Below, piece after piece: positions 37,023-45,188 of a stretch of DNA of 64,000 nucleotides (position 1 is its first letter; each line of letters starts with the position of its first letter). The DNA is from Savagea serpentis. Lineage in GTDB: Bacteria; Bacillota; Bacilli; Bacillales_A; Planococcaceae. Under the pieces are notes generated by a model, which was given only the letters and a program-made list of their open reading frames with translations, did not search any database and had not been told where the DNA came from. A program made the translations under genes and the position numbers. The stretch is from assembly GCF_015351395.1 (NCBI RefSeq), contig NZ_JADKPV010000006.1:1-64000 (forward strand). The letters run 5' to 3'.

Positions 37023-38795
37023 TTAAGACATTTTATACCGATTCAATTTATTATAAAGCGTCGCTCTCGATATGTTTAATAATTGTGCAGCTCTTGTTTT
37101 ATTGCCACCCGTCTCTTGTAAAGCACGAATAATTGAGCGCTTATCTTCCATTTCCAGCAACTCTTCTAAATTCTCTACAGGTTGTGTATGAACAGGTGAT
37201 TCAATTGTTTGTTCGTGCTCTTGGAATAAATGAATCGTCAAATCGTTAATGCGAATGTGGTCTTCATCCGTTAAAACGTATAAACGCTCTAACATGTTAA
37301 CGAGCTCTCGAACATTTCCCGGCCAACTATGGTTATAAAATTTTCGAATGATTTGTTCTTCAATCGTTTTTTCTTTTCCATATTTTTTCGCCAGTTCTCT
37401 CAACTTATGTGAAACGATAAGCGGAATATCCGTCAAACGCTCTCTCAATGGTGGAATTTCAATCGGTATGACATTTAAACGATAGTACAAATCTTCACGA
37501 AACTCTCCCGCTTGTACCATCTCTTTTAAGTTGCGATTCGTCGCTGCGATAATTCGAGTGTCGATTGGAATCGCTTCTGTTCCACCGATTCGCTCAACTT
37601 CACGCTCTTGCAACACACGCAATATTTTCGCTTGAATATTTAAAGACATTTCCCCAATTTCATCCAAAAACAAAGTACCGTTATGAGCCATTTCAAACTT
37701 CCCTTTATGTCCGCCGCGTTTCGCACCTGTGAAGGCGCCCTCTTCATATCCGAACAGTTCTGATTCGATCAAGTTATCCGGAATCGCCGCACAGTTAATA
37801 CTGACGAAGTTGCCTGCTTTCATGACTCCCATATCATGAATCGCTTTTGCGAATTGCTCTTTCCCAACTCCGCTCTCCCCAGTAATGAGCACGGTCGCTT
37901 TCGTATCGCTCGCACGAATCGCAATGTTTTTCGTCCGCGTAATGATTAAACTATCTCCTAAAATGTCATCGAAACGAACAACCGCATTGCGCTCCTCCTC
38001 ACTCTCCCAATGAATGTGAAGTCCTTCCTTGTCTGTCACTTCTAGCTTTTGCATGCGCTGGACGGCTTGATAAATTTCAGCGACCCCTTCGTACAACAGC
38101 ATCCCGACAGCTCCGACGACTTTTTTATCTCGCCATATCGGCAAACGATGAACGACTAAATTATGTCCACCTAGTACGTGCGCTTGGCTACGTTCAGGTA
38201 CTCCCGTCTTTAATACGACGGGTAGGCGTGTATTTTCGATGACATCTGCCGCTCGCTTGCCGACTGCTTGCTCTTTATTCAAGCCAACATAACGACAATA
38301 CGCATCGTTCATAACACGAATTATGCCGTCATTATCCACGATCACGAGCCCTTCATAAGCAAGATCAAATGTTAAACTATACCAGTGATCTAACTCTTGA
38401 AGACGTTTAATTTCTTGAACCGCAGCCTTATGGTAATCATGACGCACCGCTTGATCGACGACACCGATTAACGTATAGTCCGTATCGACGACATAACTAG
38501 GTACCGTTTCAATGTGCATCATCTTTTCATTTTCCATCACGTACGCGAATGTTTTGCTCATCCATTTGGTGACTGAGTCTGTTTGATCAATCTGTTCCGC
38601 GCTTTGCAACGCTTGAACATACGTCTTTAAATTAAAAACACCGATAATTTTATCTTCTTGAATGACTGGCAATTCATTCAACTCAACTTGCATAACGAGA
38701 TGAATCGCATCTCGGACGATACTCGTATGTTGAATCGTTAAATAATTACGACGCATCCAATCTTTTACTTCGGTCTCTTTTTCAAAGGCAAACAT
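37023..38795 (-). CDS. Sigma-54-dependent activator with CBS and PAS domains
   Basis: 590-residue enhancer-binding protein. Residues 1-120 resemble a CBS-domain pair, about 135-240 a PAS domain, then the AAA+ core: Walker A GESGVGKE (306-313), the sigma-54 contact loop GAFTGA (353-358), Walker B GTLFLDEIGEM and an arginine-finger region. It ends in a Fis-type HTH (NKTRAAQLLNISRATLYNKLN). It should activate the -24/-12 promoter at the head of this operon, in which it is itself the third gene. CBS domains suggest adenine-nucleotide or acyl-CoA-linked sensing (inference). Confidence 0.93.
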   Translation of the reverse strand: MFAFEKETEVKDWMRRNYLTIQHTSIVRDAIHLVMQVELNELPVIQEDKIIGVFNLKTYVQALQSAEQIDQTDSVTKWMSKTFAYVMENEKMMHIETVPSYVVDTDYTLIGVVDQAVRHDYHKAAVQEIKRLQELDHWYSLTFDLAYEGLVIVDNDGIIRVMNDAYCRYVGLNKEQAVGKRAADVIENTRLPVVLKTGVPERSQAHVLGGHNLVVHRLPIWRDKKVVGAVGMLLYEGVAEIYQAVQRMQKLEVTDKEGLHIHWESEEERNAVVRFDDILGDSLIITRTKNIAIRASDTKATVLITGESGVGKEQFAKAIHDMGVMKAGNFVSINCAAIPDNLIESELFGYEEGAFTGAKRGGHKGKFEMAHNGTLFLDEIGEMSLNIQAKILRVLQEREVERIGGTEAIPIDTRIIAATNRNLKEMVQAGEFREDLYYRLNVIPIEIPPLRERLTDIPLIVSHKLRELAKKYGKEKTIEEQIIRKFYNHSWPGNVRELVNMLERLYVLTDEDHIRINDLTIHLFQEHEQTIESPVHTQPVENLEELLEMEDKRSIIRALQETGGNKTRAAQLLNISRATLYNKLNRYKMS

Positions 38796-38816
38796 ATCAT
38801 CACCAAACCTTTCTAT

Positions 38817-39857
38817 TTACGCTGTGAAAAATGAATTGACAAACGCCTCCGAAACGTCTTCTAAATTTTTATATTCATATTGTGGATTTTGGTCTTTGTC
38901 AATGACAACTGAACGAATTCCTTCGTAAAAATCTTTATGCTTTAAGAAATTCGCTCCGATGTTTAACTCCATCGCTAAACAGTCTTTCAACGACTTGCCT
39001 TCCCCACGCTTCAGTTGTTCTAATGTTACTTTTAAAGAAACGGGTGACTTGCTTTTTATGATGCTAGCCGTCTTTTTGGAAAATTCATCCCCCGCATTTT
39101 CAAGAGATGTGATGATGTCTTCTACTGTTTCTTTCGCAAAATGCTCGTCAATTGACTCGCGTTGTTGTTCGAGCTTTCCTTCTCCATCGAATGTCGCTCG
39201 AACTTTTGCAATCGCTCGTTCAACGATCGCTTGTGCTTCTCCAGTCGAAAAGTCGGCTCGTTTTAAAGCATCTGTTAAAGTTGCTAAGTTATCACTTAAC
39301 ACGTAGTCATCAGCTACTTTCGCATAAATCGCATCTTGTGCACCGATTGTACTTGCTGTCAAAGCTAAATATCGACCGACCTTACCAGGTGCTTGGTTTA
39401 AGAAATACGATCCTCCAACGTCTGGGAAGAAGCCGATATTCATTTCAGGCATCGCCCAACGTGTTGTTTCTGTCACGATGCGATGACTCGCTCCCTGTGT
39501 CAATCCAACACCGCCACCCATGACGATTCCATTTAAATAAGCAATGATTGGTTTATCATATTCTGCAATCGTTAAATCTACATCATACTCAATTTCAAAG
39601 AAGTTCATCGCTGCTTGACGATTTTCTTCTGATTCTTGTGCAGCATGAAGCATCTTGATGTCCCCGCCTGCACAGAGTGCACGTTCTAAGTCACTACGTA
39701 ACAACACCGCTTGTACTGAATCATCTGTCTTCCATTCTTCTAAAGCCTTTTGAATAATTAAAAGCATGTCTGTATTTAATGAGTTTAACGCTTTCGGACG
39801 ATTTAGAATTAATTCTCCGAGCCCGTTCTCATGTTTAATAACGAGTACTTCTCCCAC
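38817..39857 (-). CDS. 3-hydroxyisobutyryl-CoA hydrolase
   Basis: 346-residue crotonase-fold protein of the HIBCH subfamily: LNRPKALNSLN, oxyanion-hole CAGGDIK and GIVMGGGVGLTQGASH, then MPEMNIGFFPDVGGSYFL with the Glu/Asp pair used for thioester hydrolysis. The length with the C-terminal extension (about 90 residues beyond simple hydratases) supports hydrolase rather than hydratase. It releases 3-hydroxyisobutyrate for MmsB. 12 bp after the hydratase gene. Confidence 0.92.
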   Translation of the reverse strand: MGEVLVIKHENGLGELILNRPKALNSLNTDMLLIIQKALEEWKTDDSVQAVLLRSDLERALCAGGDIKMLHAAQESEENRQAAMNFFEIEYDVDLTIAEYDKPIIAYLNGIVMGGGVGLTQGASHRIVTETTRWAMPEMNIGFFPDVGGSYFLNQAPGKVGRYLALTASTIGAQDAIYAKVADDYVLSDNLATLTDALKRADFSTGEAQAIVERAIAKVRATFDGEGKLEQQRESIDEHFAKETVEDIITSLENAGDEFSKKTASIIKSKSPVSLKVTLEQLKRGEGKSLKDCLAMELNIGANFLKHKDFYEGIRSVVIDKDQNPQYEYKNLEDVSEAFVNSFFTA

Positions 39858-39869
39858 AAAAACCCCTCC

Positions 39870-40655
39870 TTATTTATGCTTAAACTCAGCTGCACGTTTT
39901 TCGCTAAATGCGGTAACGCCTTCTTTCGCATCTTCTGTTAAGAACAATTCAGCAAACATCTCACGCTCTACTTTCAATCCTTCTTCTAAAGTCGTTGCCA
40001 GTCCTTCTTGAACTGCCTTTATCGCACGTGAAATTGACGTATTACTATGAGCGCTTACGTAAGACGCTGCTACTTCTTTCGCTTTATCGAGCAATTCTTC
40101 CCCTGGAACAACATATTGAACGATGTGTAAATCTTTCGCTTCTGCTGCTGTAATATGACGCCCTGATAAAATTAAGTCGAGTGCTACCGCTTCGTTTGTC
40201 AAACGCGCAAGACGTTGTGTCCCGCCGAACGCTGGAATTAAACCTAAATTCAATTCTGGCAATCCTAAAATCGCTTTCTCACTCGCTAAACGAACGTGAC
40301 ATCCTAACGCAATTTCAAGTCCGCCCCCTAATGCTGGACCATTCACTGCTGCGATCACCGGTTTGCGTAACGCTTCAATTTCATCGCATAACGCTTGTCC
40401 TGCTTTCGCCATATTTAATCCATTCTCATCGTTCCCCATCGCTGGAATGAATTCTTTAATGTCCGCTCCTGCTACGAAAAAGCGTCCTTTTCCTGTGATG
40501 ATAATTGCATGAACATCGTCTTGCTCACCCAATTTTTTCACTTCATCTCGCAACTCTTGAATAACGTGCGAAGACAGTGCGTTCGCTGGTGCATGATCAA
40601 TCTCCAATACTGCAATATGATTTTCTACTGTTACATTTGAATATTCACTCATCAT
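39870..40655 (-). CDS. Enoyl-CoA hydratase
   Basis: 261-residue crotonase: oxyanion-hole motifs FVAGADIKEF and NGPALGGGLEIALGCH, and catalytic glutamate in PELNLGLIPAFGGTQRL. In this operon it should hydrate methacrylyl-CoA to 3-hydroxyisobutyryl-CoA. First structural gene behind the sigma-54 promoter. Two adjacent ATG codons (40655, 40652) follow GGAAAGGGG. The longer ORF start at 40736 would lie upstream of the promoter and is rejected. Confidence 0.92.
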   Translation of the reverse strand: MMSEYSNVTVENHIAVLEIDHAPANALSSHVIQELRDEVKKLGEQDDVHAIIITGKGRFFVAGADIKEFIPAMGNDENGLNMAKAGQALCDEIEALRKPVIAAVNGPALGGGLEIALGCHVRLASEKAILGLPELNLGLIPAFGGTQRLARLTNEAVALDLILSGRHITAAEAKDLHIVQYVVPGEELLDKAKEVAASYVSAHSNTSISRAIKAVQEGLATTLEEGLKVEREMFAELFLTEDAKEGVTAFSEKRAAEFKHK

Positions 40656-40693
40656 ACTTTTCCCCTTTCCAGTTGATTTGCCTATATAAGTAA

Positions 40694-40710
40694 TGCAAGT
40701 TGTATGCCAA
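40694..40710 (-). promoter_or_regulatory. Sigma-54 (-24/-12) promoter
   Basis: Minus strand TTGGCATACAACTTGCA matches YTGGCACG-N4-TTGCW with correct GG-GC spacing. Transcription would start near 40683, about 28 bases before the hydratase ATG. Confidence 0.88.
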
Positions 40711-40718
40711 TGTCTAAA

Positions 40719-40732
40719 TGGTAGCGCTTTCA
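40719..40732 (-). promoter_or_regulatory. cre-like site beside the sigma-54 promoter
   Basis: Minus-strand TGAAAGCGCTACCA, one mismatch from the CcpA consensus. It lies nine bases upstream of the -24 element, between it and the activator-site candidate, where CcpA binding could block activation. Confidence 0.6.
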
Positions 40733-40764
40733 ACATTTTTAAATTGTAAAAACGACTACCTGTA

Positions 40765-40788
40765 TATACAATTATACATTATTGTATA
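40765..40788. promoter_or_regulatory. Candidate upstream activating sequence
   Basis: TATACAAT (40765-40772) and ATTGTATA (40781-40788) form a perfect 8-bp inverted repeat with an 8-base spacer, about 90 bp upstream of the sigma-54 start. Expected binding site for the Fis-type HTH of the operon's activator (inference). Confidence 0.55.
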
Positions 40789-40893
40789 GTTTTGTACATA
40801 CACATTTTTACAGTTTATGCTCATTGAACATATTCACTCTACATCGTTCTCCATTTCACTTTCAGTTTGTCTAAACAACAATTTTAGACAAAT

Positions 40894-40920
40894 AAAAAAA
40901 CGAACGTTCGCAACGTTCGT
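40894..40920 (-). terminator. Intrinsic terminator after the YIP1-family gene
   Basis: Stem ACGAACGTT (40900-40908) with AACGTTCGT (40912-40920), then TTTTTT on the minus strand. Confidence 0.9.
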
Positions 40921-40930
40921 CGGCAAGAGA

Positions 40931-41503
40931 TCAAGCAACGGGTGGCAATATAATGTAATAAATACTCGTAAAGAAAACAAACATAATGAGAACTGCAATA
41001 TACGCTTTTTTCGTTTCGAATTGTTGAGTCGCTTCCAACGCCTTAACACAAAGTAAATAAATCCAAATGAGAGCTACGAGCGCTAATCCGATATGAAGCA
41101 TCGTTAACGTCCCGCCACTCGTAAATGTAATGAACGCTGGCATCGCAAATGCTGCCGGCAAAAGAGCTATGCTCGTCACGCGACGGATGATGCGTAAAAT
41201 GCCCGCTCCGCCAAACCCACGCGCAGCTGCCCAAAGCAATAAAGAAAAAACAAAAACAGTTAACCATACCGTAATAAAACCGACACCTACGAGCAGTAGC
41301 GGCATTAAAACCGTGCGCAATAACGGTGATTCTAACGCCTGTACAGTTTCGAGATTTTGATAAATGGAAAGCCCTCCGTATATAGCTCCGAGCAATCCGA
41401 TAAGGAAAATGCTCCACTTTCCCATGTTTTCAGATTGGCTAAATTGCGCCATCGCTTCTTTATCTAAAAATAAACTTCTTTTAATCGTTTGGAGTGAGTT
41501 CAT
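40931..41503 (-). CDS. YIP1-family membrane protein
   Basis: 190 residues with five hydrophobic segments spanning about residues 29-185 and a short cytoplasmic N-terminus. Topology and size fit the YIP1/YitT-like DUF1282 family of Bacillales; no function is established. AGGAGGCGGAAACA precedes the ATG. It lies between the symporter operon and the catabolic operon and has its own terminator. Confidence 0.72.
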   Translation of the reverse strand: MNSLQTIKRSLFLDKEAMAQFSQSENMGKWSIFLIGLLGAIYGGLSIYQNLETVQALESPLLRTVLMPLLLVGVGFITVWLTVFVFSLLLWAAARGFGGAGILRIIRRVTSIALLPAAFAMPAFITFTSGGTLTMLHIGLALVALIWIYLLCVKALEATQQFETKKAYIAVLIMFVFFTSIYYIILPPVA

Positions 41504-41527
41504 TGTTTCCGCCTCCTTTTAATAGAA

Positions 41528-41568
41528 GAAAAGGAGAATTCGATGATGTGCAATCACCGAATTTCTCC
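41528..41568 (-). terminator. Intrinsic terminator after the symporter operon
   Basis: GGAGAATTCG (41533-41542) pairs with CGAATTTCTCC (41558-41568) with one bulge; TTTTCTTCT follows on the minus strand. Confidence 0.8.
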
Positions 41569-41575
41569 ATTTTCA

Positions 41576-43225
41576 TTATAAGTTCCAAGGCATGATCGCC
41601 CATGCGAACACCGCAATACTTCCGACAACGATAATCACCGCAGCTACCATACTATTGTAGCGCGCTGGGTTAACTGTTTCCCAGCCGTGAATACGTTCAA
41701 TTAACTCCGCATCTTCTGTTTTCGTTAAATATTTTTGAAGTCCTGGCATACGGTTCGTCACGTATGACACGACGATTAATAAAATGAAACTGATCGGTAC
41801 GGTAAACATCGCCCCCGACAACCCTAAACCATCCGTCATCGCATGGCCACTAATGACGATTGAAGGGAAGACGAACGGTGATACGACGATGTAGACGATT
41901 CCACCGATAATTGCGGCAGACATCGCACCGAATTTATTCGCCTCTTTCCACCAAACTCCTGTAACGATAAGTGGTGCGTTCGTTACGGCTGCTAATCCGA
42001 ACGCCCATAAAATACTAACGACTAAGAAATCAGGTGGGTTAAATGCTAAGACGACACTGACAACACCACCGAGTGCGATCGAAATATAACCGAGACGTAC
42101 TTTTGATTTATTCGCTAAATGCGGACGCAATGTCGAAACGATATCTTGTGAAATGAGTGCCCCAATCGCAATTAAGTTTCCACTTAAAGTAGAAAGCCCT
42201 GCTGATACAGCTCCCGCAATAACGAGTGCTGTCACCCATTCTGAGTTATACACAAGGTTCAAAATAATCGTTAATTTATCTGCATCTTCTACAGAAATTG
42301 GATTACCTGTCGTTTCTGTAAAGTAAACACCTGCGAACCCCATCACATATGTCGCCGAGAATACGACTCCTAATACTAATGCGAACCAAACCATCGCTTT
42401 ACGCGCACTTTGAAGGCTAGATGCCGTATACACACGCATCGCTAAGTGCGGTAAGCCGAGTGATCCGAATGTCAATGCCGGAATAATAGCGAAATACCAT
42501 TTCACAGAATATTGATAGTCAAAGAAGTTAGGAACTGCTTCCAACATCGTCGGTACCATGTCCGCATATAGAAGTGGCGGGAAATACCAACCAGACCCAC
42601 CCATCGCTTTCATGATGGCACCGAGTGGCACAACGAACATTAATGTAATGATGACCATTTGAATCGCCGCATTATTTGTCGCTCCAGACATTCCCCCCAT
42701 TGTGACATAACCAATGACAAGAACCCCTCCAACAACAAGACCCACAAAATATGGAATTCCTAACAATGTTTCAAATGCTACTGCAATTCCAATCATCTGC
42801 CCTAAAGCGTACATAATTTGAACTAAAATCATAAAGAGTGCTGCGACGATCGATGCTCGAACTCCATATCGTTCACGAATAAAGTGAGTCGGTGTAAATG
42901 CACCCATACGTCGTAAAGAGGTTCCGTAAATAATTGTAATTAAAGGAATCGCTAAAATTAATTGAATCCACATAATAACGAATGGAACTTTCATATTAAG
43001 AATAAGACCTGTAACTCCTAAAAACGTCGCGATACTCATATAAGTAGAAGCCATCGCTAATCCGTTCGTAAATGCACCGACGCCCCCGCCTGCTGCATAT
43101 AAATCTTCTACCGATTTACTCGAACGGTTGGAAATATAACTAACGACATAGAATAATAAAAACGTTAAAGCTACAACGACAATCCCGATAATCGGATTTT
43201 CAAGCTGCCATCCATTTTCCCCCAT
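41576..43225 (-). CDS. Sodium:solute symporter, ActP-like
   Basis: 549-residue SSS-family symporter with about 13 helices. VEDLYAAGGGVGAFTNGLA, ASTYMSIATFLG and AGAVSAGLSTLSGNLIAIG are typical of the acetate/pyruvate-type (ActP/YwcA) branch that imports short monocarboxylates with Na+. The gene for a small membrane protein immediately precedes it (1-bp gap), as for ActP with its small partner. A cre site upstream suggests CcpA control. Exact substrate unknown. Confidence 0.88.
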   Translation of the reverse strand: MGENGWQLENPIIGIVVVALTFLLFYVVSYISNRSSKSVEDLYAAGGGVGAFTNGLAMASTYMSIATFLGVTGLILNMKVPFVIMWIQLILAIPLITIIYGTSLRRMGAFTPTHFIRERYGVRASIVAALFMILVQIMYALGQMIGIAVAFETLLGIPYFVGLVVGGVLVIGYVTMGGMSGATNNAAIQMVIITLMFVVPLGAIMKAMGGSGWYFPPLLYADMVPTMLEAVPNFFDYQYSVKWYFAIIPALTFGSLGLPHLAMRVYTASSLQSARKAMVWFALVLGVVFSATYVMGFAGVYFTETTGNPISVEDADKLTIILNLVYNSEWVTALVIAGAVSAGLSTLSGNLIAIGALISQDIVSTLRPHLANKSKVRLGYISIALGGVVSVVLAFNPPDFLVVSILWAFGLAAVTNAPLIVTGVWWKEANKFGAMSAAIIGGIVYIVVSPFVFPSIVISGHAMTDGLGLSGAMFTVPISFILLIVVSYVTNRMPGLQKYLTKTEDAELIERIHGWETVNPARYNSMVAAVIIVVGSIAVFAWAIMPWNL

Positions 43226-43226
43226 A

Positions 43227-43511
43227 TTAGTTCACTCCTTTCGACGATTTCTGTTCCGCTGCTTCCGCTCGTTTCATCTCATTTTCACGTTCGATCGCTT
43301 CGTCAATTTTATTGCCAATTGCCCCCGCAATGATCGTTAAAATTAAAACGCCGAACCAACCAGACAAAATCGGGACGATATACATTACCGGAAACCCGAA
43401 GAGCATCGCGTCTGTTGGAAACATCGCAAACAATAAACCAGAGTGACCTACTACTAAAAAGATAGCTGACATAATAATCGTGAACCACACTTCTTTTTGA
43501 TACGCATTCAT
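43227..43511 (-). CDS. Small membrane partner of the SSS symporter
   Basis: 94 residues: two hydrophobic segments (about 9-31 and 41-66, separated by MFGFP-like FGFPVMYIVP), then a charged tail rich in E, K and R. Its size, GFP-type hinge and position resemble the small subunits (DUF485/DUF4212-like) that accompany SSS symporters, but I cannot assign the family firmly. AAAGGGGGAAATAGAAT precedes the ATG. Translationally coupled to the symporter gene. Confidence 0.7.
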   Translation of the reverse strand: MNAYQKEVWFTIIMSAIFLVVGHSGLLFAMFPTDAMLFGFPVMYIVPILSGWFGVLILTIIAGAIGNKIDEAIERENEMKRAEAAEQKSSKGVN

Positions 43512-43623
43512 ATTCTATTTCCCCCTTTTATTTCATTTGTAGCGTTTCACTTTGTAAAGAAGAAAAGGAGTGCCCATTCCCCAATCGGCTCTTTTCTATC
43601 CATCGTGTTCCCCAACACATAAA

Positions 43624-43637
43624 AGAAAGCGCTTACA
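43624..43637 (-). promoter_or_regulatory. cre site upstream of the symporter operon
   Basis: Minus strand TGTAAGCGCTTTCT fits the CcpA consensus at all but the last base, with a palindromic AAGCGCTT core. It is 113-126 bp upstream of the first start codon. Confidence 0.65.
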
Positions 43638-44318
43638 AATAAACGTGAACTCATTACCTCCTCATTATAACTACCCTCCTCTACCTATTCTCCAAATTCT
43701 TTTCTATCGACACTTCCCTTTATCATGTCTAGACAGTTATGAAAGAATACTGGAGTCGATCGCTAACAGCGGAAAAAATTCAATCTCGCATCACAACTAG
43801 AATTTACAACATATCCTAAAATAATGCAGGAGCTGTTTTTTCTGCTTGAAATAGCAAATACGCTGTTAATATGAGTGAAATATACCTCACTACTAAAATG
43901 TTGTCAAATGCTTTTTTATACTTTTTATTCCATTTCCTTTCCTGAAAAAATATTGATCCACTAAAATAATTCAGACAGTTTTAGACGCTTTTTATTATTT
44001 ATACAATCTTTTTAGACAATCTATTTTTTTAGAACAATAAACGAATCGCTCCATTTTTTCTTTTTTATTCGTTTCGTCTAACTGAAATACACAACTTTGT
44101 TTACTTTCTACAAAAATTAATGGATCTTTTTACGACTTACACTGTTTTTTTACATATTTCATTAGACAATTGTCCAATTGCTCGTTTTCATTTCTTTTTT
44201 CTCTCATTTAGACAACTATGTATAGAGTGTTCTTTGATTTCATATATGATAAGTTGATTTAATATCAAATTTATCTCCTATTAAACTTTTTAAAATAGGA
44301 AAAATAATTTTTTTAAAA
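43638..44318. other. AT-rich intergenic region with repeated TTAGACA motifs
   Basis: No gene is supported here. The stretch is strongly AT-rich and holds recurring motifs: GTCTAGAC palindrome (43727-43734), TTCAGACAG (43971), TTTTAGACG (43979), TTTAGACAAT (44011), TTAGACAATTGTCCAA (44162-44177, palindromic core) and TTTAGACAAC (44208). Possibly operator clusters for the symporter operon promoter, which must lie in this region. Confidence 0.35.
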
Positions 44319-44370
44319 ATAAAAAATCCGTAAATGATGGAGTATATTCTCTCCATATTTACGGATTTTC
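44319..44370 (-). terminator. Intrinsic terminator after the GNAT gene
   Basis: Long stem AAAATCCGTAAATgATGGAG / CTCCATATTTACGGATTTT with loop TATATTCT; TTTTTT on the minus-strand 3' side. It closes the M-box unit. Confidence 0.92.
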
Positions 44371-44398
44371 ATATCTTTGTATCGGATGATCCATACGC

Positions 44399-44986
44399 TT
44401 ACCCCTCTGTTGCGACTAACATCGGCGCAACTTCCATCGCTTCTGCTGCGATAAACGGAACAACTTGTTCGTTGTAGCGTAAAAAATCTTCACGGTTTAC
44501 TTGAAGTAGTTGAAATTGTGCGTAGTCTTTGCGCACTGTTTCAAAATGTGCCCAGCTCGCTGCTGTCGCTTGTGAAACGTAAGGTAATTTCATCGCTGCG
44601 CGTTGTGAGCGAATGTTTTCATTACGGATGCACATGTATACTGTATCGATCGATGTCGTTGTAAATACTTCATATAAAAATTCGGATTTTGCCATTTGGT
44701 TTAATCCTTTACCTTGATATTCTTTGCCGAGCCAAGTTGCTAAAAAGCCGCTCGTACCATGAATATCGAATAAATTAATTGTTCCTGCTGGTTGCTCATA
44801 CGCGTCTAAAATGACACGTGAAATGAGCTCGCCACGAAGTTCTGCTTCGATTGTTTCACGATTCACATTTGTGAACTCTTCCAATGAATACGCTTTGTGG
44901 CGAACGAATGGTAACACTTCAGGATGGCTCATCATTTCGTAAAGGCGCTGTTGTTCGAAATGATTGAGGATACGTTTTTTGAGCAT
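44399..44986 (-). CDS. GNAT N-acetyltransferase under Mg2+ riboswitch control
   Basis: 195-residue acetyltransferase-like protein. The acetyl-CoA pyrophosphate-binding loop is seen as LGKEYQGKGLNQMAKSEF (about residues 88-105), followed by CIRNENIRSQRAAMKL, the usual helix after strand 5. It looks RimJ/RimL-like, but the acceptor is unknown. GGGAGG lies eight bases before the ATG, with a hairpin (GTGTGA...TCACAC) just upstream. It is the only full gene in a unit led by an M-box riboswitch and closed by its own terminator. An unusual target for this riboswitch. Confidence 0.85.
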   Translation of the reverse strand: MLKKRILNHFEQQRLYEMMSHPEVLPFVRHKAYSLEEFTNVNRETIEAELRGELISRVILDAYEQPAGTINLFDIHGTSGFLATWLGKEYQGKGLNQMAKSEFLYEVFTTTSIDTVYMCIRNENIRSQRAAMKLPYVSQATAASWAHFETVRKDYAQFQLLQVNREDFLRYNEQVVPFIAAEAMEVAPMLVATEG

Positions 44987-45098
44987 AATGATAACCTCCC
45001 GGTGTGAACAGAGGTACTTCCTCGCTCACACATTGTATTTGATTGTTGTTTGTATGATGGTTGGACCTACTGGCCGGCAGTTCTGAATTGTCCCTCAT
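44919..45098 (-). CDS. 59-codon ORF between the M-box and the GNAT gene
   Basis: Begins with ATG at 45098, six bases after a very strong ribosome site AAAGGAGGGG, directly downstream of the riboswitch terminator. It encodes a hydrophilic 59-residue peptide (MRDNSELPASRSNHH...) without recognisable domain and ends inside the GNAT gene, overlapping it by 68 bases in another frame. It may be a leader peptide that controls access to the GNAT ribosome site, or a remnant. The strong site is the only support for translation. Confidence 0.45.
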   Translation of the reverse strand: MRDNSELPASRSNHHTNNNQIQCVSEEVPLFTPGGYHYAQKTYPQSFRTTAPLRNDEPS

Positions 45099-45121
45099 GT
45101 TCACCCCTCCTTTCGAACAAC

Positions 45122-45153
45122 AAAAAAACGCACCTCCACAATTGAAGGCACGT
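45122..45153 (-). terminator. M-box expression-platform terminator
   Basis: Minus-strand ACGTGCCTTC (45144-45153) pairs throughout with GGAGGTGCGT (45129-45138) using G-U wobbles, then TTTTTTT. It lies between the aptamer and the first ribosome site. An additional AAATGTC/GACATTT hairpin (45162-45180) precedes it. Confidence 0.88.
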
Positions 45154-45188
45154 CGAATCTAAAATGTCTCATAGACATTTCTAAGATC

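Noticed and set aside
40656-40736. Longer N-terminus for the enoyl-CoA hydratase
   Set aside because: It would require translation upstream of the sigma-54 transcription start.
43570-43800. 76-codon plus-strand ORF in the long gap
   Set aside because: No ribosome site, unusual composition, and it covers the cre site and the symporter promoter region.
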